Below, in pieces: positions 7,975 through 13,564 of a stretch of DNA of 13,564 nucleotides. Position 1 is the stretch's first letter. The number at the start of each line of letters is the position of its first letter. The notes under the pieces were generated by a model. That model made no database searches, was not told the DNA's origin, and was given only the letters and a program-made list of their open reading frames with translations. The stretch comes from Entrophospora sp. SA101 (Eukaryota > Glomeromycota > Glomeromycetes > Entrophosporales > Entrophosporaceae), in NCBI GenBank assembly GCA_958430865.1, contig CAUDNR010003223.1, positions 38,032-51,595 of the forward strand, read 5' to 3'. A program made the translations under genes and the position numbers.

Positions 7975-8097
7975 ATGAACGATCAAACCATTACTTCTGA
8001 CTATTTGCGGATTTTTTTTTGGTTGGAAACAGATAAAGTCGCTCGTGCAGAATCAGACACAGCTTCAATCGTCGAAAAAGAAAGCAAGCACATTTAA
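7975..8097 (+). CDS. Small ORF, 40 aa, candidate small protein or exon
   Basis: ATG (A at -3) opens a frame reading MNDQTITSDYLRIFFWLETD, followed by VARAESDTASIVEKESKHI and TAA. The composition is polar and charged with all main residue classes, unlike chance frames here, which are rich in Ile, Asn, Lys, Phe and Tyr. It has no signal peptide, and the short IFFW patch is too small for a membrane helix. Just inside the frame, the TTTTTTTTGGTTGGAAACAG string could act as a splice acceptor, so this might be the last exon of a larger gene that I cannot trace upstream. No family was recognised. Confidence 0.3.
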   Translation: MNDQTITSDYLRIFFWLETDKVARAESDTASIVEKESKHI

Positions 8098-9499
8098 CAA
8101 GTGCTTTGCCGTACATTTATTTCCCCGCACATTTTCTTGGAAATAGAAAGTTAATATTAATGTAAAATGTTAAAATGTACTGTTTTTACAGTATTTTGCT
8201 ATAGTGATGCCACAATAGATTCAAAAATTAATAATTAATAATTAAATAATAATAAAACAACAACGCAAAGCTTACAATACTAGAACCACAATAATTCTAA
8301 TAACTAGCATTTGTTATTATATATTATTAATTGATTTTTAATATAGATTACAAACAAATTATTTTTATTTGCAAAGTCAATATGAATTAAACATTATTCT
8401 ATGTTGATTTTGAAGCAATTTTATTAGTTTGAATAAATATTACGACTATTACTTTTCAAGTGATTGACATCGAAACTTTAAATCAATAAAATTAGCCACA
8501 ACCTTAAATTTGACACGCGGATTTTTTCAGGATTTATTCCTTCAAATTAGGGATTATTAAAATAGAAAAAAGCCTTGCTTGGTGTTAAAGTTTATCAAGC
8601 AAATCACCGCATTTAGAAATTAATTATTATTCTGCTACATTTTTCCTATTTGTGTAAACCCATATATTACTATTTTCCATTTTCTCAGCCATTCATCAAG
8701 TTTATAAAGGTAAACATTGGATAAAAATCTTAGTACAACTACAACATTACAATATTTAGAAAGTTGTAATGGCAGTTTTATTTTTATGAATCATCAACTG
8801 ATGTGTGACAAATTGTTCTCGACCGAATACATATACATGACATGTCACAAGATTAAAAATAGTTTTTGTGTGGGATGAAACACTTTTAAAGAAAATAAAT
8901 TTTTTTATATAATAGTTTAATTTGTTATCTATGGTCTATTTTCTATTTTACTATTTTTTTCTAAACAATAATCACTTTTTAACGTCATAATTCACCTATT
9001 GTACGCATGATACATGCGACTCAAAAAGTCAAAACTCACTATTAGAAGCATAATAATAAGTGTAACATTGACAGTTAATATTAACTGTAGGGGAAAAACT
9101 CGAAACCGAAACTACTTTAGGGGAAAAATAAAACCCTAAACCAAAACTATAATTCCTTACAAAATTATATTTAGAATTGAATTTGCAGATCACAAAAATT
9201 AGTATTAGTATCATGGCTTTCAGTTTCGGATGGGTTTTGAGTAAGCTCTTCTCGCGAAACTGTTTTGGGAGTTCAAAAGAATTTCGGGTTGCAACATTCA
9301 TAGCATGTCACATTATTCTCTAGATTAGGAAAGTATCGATCAGTTAAAAATAAAACAATTTTCACACCATCTAATCAGTCAATCATCTTTGTCCATCTTC
9401 ACAAAACATTCACACACAGAATCCAAATTTAAATTTGAATATTGTAATAAGTCGTACCTGAGAAAGTAATGGTGGTCATAAAACATTTTGTATCGGTAA
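8098..9499. other. No supportable gene; AT-rich with palindromes
   Basis: I see no convincing protein or RNA gene. Around 9004-9018 is a CGCATG-ATA-CATGCG hairpin. Around 9089-9155 an AGGGGAAAAA...AAACC...AAACT unit is repeated roughly twice. A more GC-rich patch at 9210-9300 supports a 36-codon plus-strand frame (from ATG 9213) and a 90-codon minus-strand frame, neither with a recognisable domain. Confidence 0.45.
9071..9088. repeat. 18-bp perfect palindrome
   Basis: ACAGTTAATATTAACTGT is exactly self-complementary. It could bind a dimeric regulator or be a relic of a transposon end. No gene starts nearby. Confidence 0.75.
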
Positions 9500-9859
9500 A
9501 TTCGTATTATTTCTTTTGGTCAATTTGGAAATGCAGATAAATTGGAATTGTTTGCTTTAACTTTGGACAAGGCAAATTTTATAATGTTAAAGAAATTTTA
9601 AAAAGTATTTAACGGTTATTATTTATTATCCAGAGAAAAATTTAAGATTAATAATGAAACCCTGGATTTTTTAGCCAAAGAAAATATAGAGCTGCCGATT
9701 TGACCAAAAGCAAATGAATTAAAGGAAAAAGGAAAATATAATAATAATAATAACAATAATAGCAATGAAATTGATATTATCACATATTTAAATGAACAGT
9801 TCAAGAATGGTATTGTATTAAAGAAAATCGTTTTGATCTTTAATTGCGATAGTTTGTAA
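9500..9859 (+). pseudogene. Coding remnant broken by two stops, next to repeat copy 2
   Basis: A single frame runs for 120 codons from after TAA 9497 to TAA 9857-9859, interrupted only by TAA 9599 and TGA 9701. It reads GQFGNADKLELFALTLDKAN, later KINNETLDFLAKENIELPI, an Asn run encoded by AAT repeats (about 9740-9764), and ITYLNEQFKNGIVLKKI. The hydrophobic/charged alternation is protein-like. No family was recognised. The final stop is 5 bases before the direct repeat begins, so the repeat may have inserted at or truncated this gene. Confidence 0.4.
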
Positions 9860-9864
9860 ATGGC

Positions 9865-10380
9865 ATTTTTATTCAATCTATTGATATATTCTTCCATATA
9901 CATTTTTACTATACATATATATATATATATACTATATATGTGGGGCTTTTCAAAGCAATTTCGGAACTCTTTATGTAGAAGATTTTTGGACTAGAAAGCA
10001 TGCCCACTCCCCATAACATTGTTTCCTTGAGATGCAGATCTTTTTTTTCTATTTTTAGAAAAGCTCTCATATCTCATAGTATATATAAAATAAAATAAAT
10101 GGGGAATTTCTTTTTGCGCCCTTACACATGAAGAGCGCGTAAATTATGTCACGAAAATATTAATTGCGCCAATTTTCAAAAGAGACTGTATCGAATCGTT
10201 AAATCCCAAGGTCAACTATAACTTCCAAGATTTAACCTTTTGAAGCAAGGCTTGAACATTCAAAGCTTGTTTTATCACAACCAGTTAAACGAATGCACAA
10301 ATCAAACAATCCTAAAATAATAATAATAATAATTCTATGAGTATTGTATTTATTTATTTTTTTTTTTTTTTTGTGGAAGA
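9865..10380 (+). repeat. Long direct repeat, copy 2 (516 bp)
   Basis: Same orientation and sequence as 267-783, offset 9598, with one T fewer in the poly(T) run near 10357-10372. The left junction falls in ATTTTT after TGGC, and the right junction is after GTGGAAGA. Directly outside comes TCTTAATTATTT (10381-10392), which resembles TCTTGATTATTT at 259-270 left of copy 1. Minus-strand open frames that run into this repeat encode mainly Lys/Ile homopolymer from the poly(T) and ATA runs and are not genes. Confidence 0.95.
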
Positions 10381-10534
10381 TCTTAATTATTTGGGACTTT
10401 AATGAAACCTCTGAACAAAGATGGTTTTGGAATTTCGACATCACATAAATAGCAAGATCTGTATTTAAAGGAATGTTACTATGCAAAATGGAGTATTGTT
10501 CTAACCCAAGGATGTCCACGCAAGGAATCGAATG
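10381..10534 (-). pseudogene. Possible coding remnant on minus strand
   Basis: On the minus strand a frame without an ATG start, open from CAT at 10534-10532, reads HSIPCVDILGLEQYSILHSN and later NTDLAIYVMSKFQNHLCSEV, then continues into the repeat, where it becomes poly-Lys. The composition is protein-like over about 50 codons. It could be an exon or gene fragment cut by the repeat. The plus strand also has a short open frame here (WDFNETSEQRWFWNFDIT), so strand is uncertain. Confidence 0.25.
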
Positions 10535-11790
10535 TTAATATATAAGGGAGCATTTCTCCCATTTGATTTATATCAAGTAGATGGGTGATATAATAAATTT
10601 GATAACTATTTATGGATAAGGTAATTAAAAATTATCGCCATTAAGATGAAACAAATAAATGCGCAAAAAAAAATATTTTTTCGTGTTTGTGTGTATATAG
10701 GTAGATAAAGAAAAAGGATCTTAAATTGCCATATTTACTCGGTTATTTATACACATAAATAAAATATAAATAAATATGCATGCTGACGTTTATGCAAAAT
10801 GTATATCACAGTCATATTTATAATTCTCATTCAACCCACACATTCACATATCCATTTATATCCATTGATTAGATTCAGATAAGATGAACTAAACTTTATT
10901 TCGGAAGAAGAAAGCTTAGATTTTCAATTTTATTTTATGGATGATTGTTGGTTGGTTGGTCATGTGTTTATTGATTGATGTATATATATCATTATATCCA
11001 CACACCCAATTAATGTTGGTTAATTGAATGCGCAGTAGTTAAATAACCAATCGGAATCACCATTATTCATATTTTAATTACTTTTCTTTATATGGAACCG
11101 TAAAATATTAAATGATAAATATGGATACAAATGAAAAAGGATTACACATAATTATTATTTATTATTAGTCTTTATTTATATAATATCGATTAATTTAATC
11201 ATTGTGTGAAAAAGATAAAATATGGTAATTTTGATTCCTTTTGTGAAAATTTCTTTTTAAATATGTTAATTAATGTAGTAATAACAATTTTCATTTTATT
11301 GTTGTATAAAAAGCCGAACGCGTGACCAATATTATCTATTTGTTCCTACTGAAAAAGGCATATCACATACGTTATCTATCCTGAGTAGGTACCGAGTTAT
11401 AAATTTATAATGAATCATTTAAATTGTTTACATTTATGTATGACGGACGTTACATGCACATACATGTCGTTTATCATTTAAAGATTTTGGTGCTGCTGAT
11501 GATATGATATTTATTATTATTATATATATATTAAATAATGATATATTCTGCGGCAAGAACAAAGACAAAATATTTCAGGGTCCAATGTGATGAAATTTTT
11601 CAATCGTACCATTTGATTCGTTGTCTTTTATACAAAGGAGATAATTCCCGTAAGAAGAAAGAGTAATAATGGAAGGTGAAAATTGAAATTAAGTTAAGCC
11701 AATCAAAAGAATTCTCTCATCCACAACACATATTCAAGAGACTTTCAAAGAATAGTAAGTAACTGATTGCAGAACTAAATAAAATTATTC
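10535..11790. other. No gene seen; intergenic
   Basis: No coding frame or RNA gene that I can support. There are short TTGG and TATA simple repeats near 10947-10987, and a TATAAAAAG word at 11305-11313 with no gene after it. Confidence 0.5.
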
Positions 11791-11917
11791 ATTAATATTT
11801 AATATATTATATTTTATTATATTTATATTTTACATATTTGTGTTTATGTTTATATATAATATTTATTATATATTTATATTTATATCTTATGTTTATAAAT
11901 ATTTGTTTGTTTATTTT
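11791..11917. repeat. Nearly pure A/T block of TTTATAT words
   Basis: About 125 bases of degenerate TTTATATT/ATATTTAT words with only a few G or C. This low-complexity sequence could act as a DNA-unwinding or matrix-attachment type region, but nothing specific identifies it. Confidence 0.7.
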
Positions 11918-12751
11918 TGGGAAAATGATAGTGAGTCTTTATCCTCATTATAATGATAGATTGATAATTTGGGAGACTGGTTAATGTTCCAATGAAAAGA
12001 TCACGCACGGTATATTAACTGAACTTTCCTTTATCATATAAAACTGACTGATAGGATACAAAATCTCTTGGATCCAAATATTTCTCCCTCTCGATATATT
12101 AATTAAAAAGATTTTTATGGTGGTGTCGAGTAGATTTTCATACTTTAAAACTAGCCCCTAAAGTTTTTTTTGTGGCGTTATGTTAAAAAAAAATTATTAT
12201 TACAAATATCAAATATGAAATCAAATGGTTTTGTTTATTTTTCGAGCCCTTTTTTGTTCTTTATTATGATGACATTTATCATTTATTATTTTTAAATTTC
12301 ATTTTATTAATTATTTCAACCAATAAAATCTTTTGAAAGGATCAATTTATTTTTTTTTTTTTTTTTTGTTCCGATGGAATTGATAAGTTTAAAAAAAAAA
12401 CTTTTATATCATCAGTGTTTTACAATATTAAATATAAATAAATAAAATAAATAAAAAATTTTTTGTATTTTATTTTTTTTATTTCAAAAAAACGTATATA
12501 ATAAATAAATAAAAATAACATTAAAAAAGAAAAAAAAAAAATTTTTTTTTCATAAAAAATTTAAAATTAATAAAAATTTCATTCTCAAACTCAACTTTTT
12601 AAATTTTTTTTTTCTTTCTAATAATTCAAGCTTTTTTATATAAACTTTACATATAAACTAATTTATATATATATATAATACACAAACACACAATATATAA
12701 TATAAATAGGTTGAATACTTGTGTAAGTGAGTAAAAATATTATTTTGATTA
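11918..12751. other. Upstream intergenic, poly(T)/poly(A)-rich
   Basis: No gene is visible. It holds an 18-T run at 12350-12367, many shorter poly(A) and poly(T) runs between 12390 and 12620, and TATATA repeats near 12664-12677. Poly(dA:dT) tracts of this kind often keep fungal promoters free of nucleosomes, so the right part may belong to the promoter of the gene at 12924. Confidence 0.45.
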
Positions 12752-12776
12752 CTTCTCTCTCTCTCTCACTCTCTCT
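12752..12776 (+). promoter_or_regulatory. CT-rich tract upstream of Asn/Gln-rich gene
   Basis: CTTCTCTCTCTCTCTCACTC and following CTCTCT lie about 150 bases before the ATG, followed by TATAA. Pyrimidine tracts often sit near transcription starts of fungal genes. The function here is inferred only from position. Confidence 0.35.
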
Positions 12777-12923
12777 ATAATTTTTACTTTAATTCCAACT
12801 AATCTCACTTTCATTTTTTTTTACTAATAAATTATAGATATTATAACGAATAGCATTATTTATATAATATATAAAATATATATATATATATATAAATTGA
12901 AAATTTAAACTTTTCTATATATA

Positions 12924-13564
12924 ATGCGTTTTTGGCAACAAACTTATAATTATCCATTTGTTTCAGGAGGGAATAATAATAATAATAGTAATAACAGTAA
13001 TAATATAAACATCAACAATAATACCCACGATTTAGAAATATTAAATAACACTACTTTAAATTTTGCACGTCCTCAATCACCATCTCATACCGCTTCAACA
13101 ACTGCTACCCAAAAAAAAATACGTGAACTACCGAGGATTATTACCAATTTTTCTAAAATAAAATCATGGAATCTACATCAACAACAAAAAAATCAACAAC
13201 AAAAAAATCAACAACAACAACAAGAACAACAACAAGAACAACAGCCACAACAATTACCGCAACCATTACAACCGCAGCCACAACTAAAAGATGAAGTGGA
13301 AAATAACTTGACTTCCAATAATAAAAACAACGACAACAATAAAAAGAGTAATAATAGACAGTCTGTACAATCAGTGAGATTTGCTTTGGACCCTAATCAT
13401 TCAAAGAGACATCAAAAATCTGAATCAGACCATCATATAATTACTGATGTTAACAAAAAAAATAACAACAAACGATATAAAACGATGAGAAGGTCTTCTG
13501 CTCCTGTGACTGGATCATTAAATAATAGTATTGGCAATAACAACAACAACGACAACATCAACAA
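12924..13564 (+). CDS. Asn/Gln-rich protein, N-terminal part (runs off the window)
   Basis: The frame is open for 213 complete codons and continues past the end. ATG 12924 has A at -3 and an in-frame stop at 12906-12908, so it is the first possible start unless an upstream exon joins at the TTTGTTTCAG site ending 12966. The order is: MRFWQQTYNYPFVSGG; an Asn-rich run (17-33); a Ser/Thr stretch (50-62); a basic segment (63-82, including RELPRIITNFSKIKSW); a Gln/Pro-rich run (86-120); an Asn/Lys run (132-144); SVQSVRFALDPNHSKR (147-162); and KRYKTMRRSSAPVTGS (183-198), with an RRSS site typical of basophilic kinases. The rest is Asn-rich. This is disordered sequence as seen in the leading parts of fungal transcription factors, signalling or RNA-binding proteins. 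The domain that would name it lies outside the window. Frame integrity through long CAA and AAT runs argues that it is functional. Confidence 0.8.
   Translation, partial: MRFWQQTYNYPFVSGGNNNNNSNNSNNININNNTHDLEILNNTTLNFARPQSPSHTASTTATQKKIRELPRIITNFSKIKSWNLHQQQKNQQQKNQQQQQEQQQEQQPQQLPQPLQPQPQLKDEVENNLTSNNKNNDNNKKSNNRQSVQSVRFALDPNHSKRHQKSESDHHIITDVNKKNNNKRYKTMRRSSAPVTGSLNNSIGNNNNNDNIN

Noticed and set aside
9029..9301. 90-codon minus-strand ORF
   Set aside because: It includes the palindrome and the AGGGGAAAAA repeats, has no recognisable domain, and a competing frame exists on the other strand.
267..10380. Standard LTR retrotransposon with 516-bp LTRs
   Set aside because: The repeat ends lack TG/CA, no primer-binding site or polypurine tract was seen at the inner borders, and the interior holds a spliced host-type gene and unrelated transposon relics instead of gag and pol.
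11305..11313. TATAAAAAG as a promoter
   Set aside because: No open frame or RNA gene follows within several hundred bases.
12763..12781. CACTCTCTCTATAA as a second Tc1/pogo terminal repeat
   Set aside because: It matches the MITE terminus for 14 bases, but it arises from a CT microsatellite followed by TATAA. There is no CAGTT start, no TA duplication and no partner end.

Overview
The window looks like nuclear DNA of a very AT-rich fungus. The evidence is GT-AG introns with short CTAAT-type branch points, a cysteine-rich secreted protein of fungal type, Asn/Gln-rich coding sequence, many AT and TAA microsatellites, and decayed Tc1/mariner-type transposon fragments. An arbuscular mycorrhizal (Glomeromycotina, Rhizophagus-like) source fits best, but that is inference from composition and gene style, not from a marker gene.

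Only two protein genes look alive. The first (1917-2760, + strand) encodes a 251-residue secreted protein with a signal peptide, ten cysteines and, once an 88-base intron is removed, a C-terminal GPI-anchor signal. Read without splicing, it stops just inside the intron and loses the anchor. The second (12924 to the window end, + strand) is the 5' part of an Asn- and Gln-rich protein whose functional domain lies beyond the window.

The 9 kb between and around them is mostly repeat and relic sequence. Two virtually identical 517/516-base direct repeats (267-783 and 9865-10380) frame a 9.1 kb segment holding the GPI-protein gene. A 12-base motif (TCTTGATTATTT / TCTTAATTATTT) sits outside both copies like a target-site duplication. 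Inside this frame, in order, are: a TAATAC inverted repeat; the GPI-protein gene; a stop-broken N-terminal Tc1-type transposase fragment; a 183-base Tc1/pogo-type MITE with TA flanks; a second MITE-like inverted-repeat element; a heavily frameshifted coiled-coil pseudogene abutting it; several small coding-like remnants; and long AT-rich stretches with no visible gene.

From 10535 to about 12750 I see no supportable gene. The last part of that stretch, with poly(T)/poly(A) runs, a CT tract and TATA-like sequence, is probably the promoter and 5' UTR of the Asn/Gln-rich gene. I found no tRNA, rRNA or CRISPR. The two genes share no visible pathway, and nothing in the window amounts to a clear new multi-gene system.
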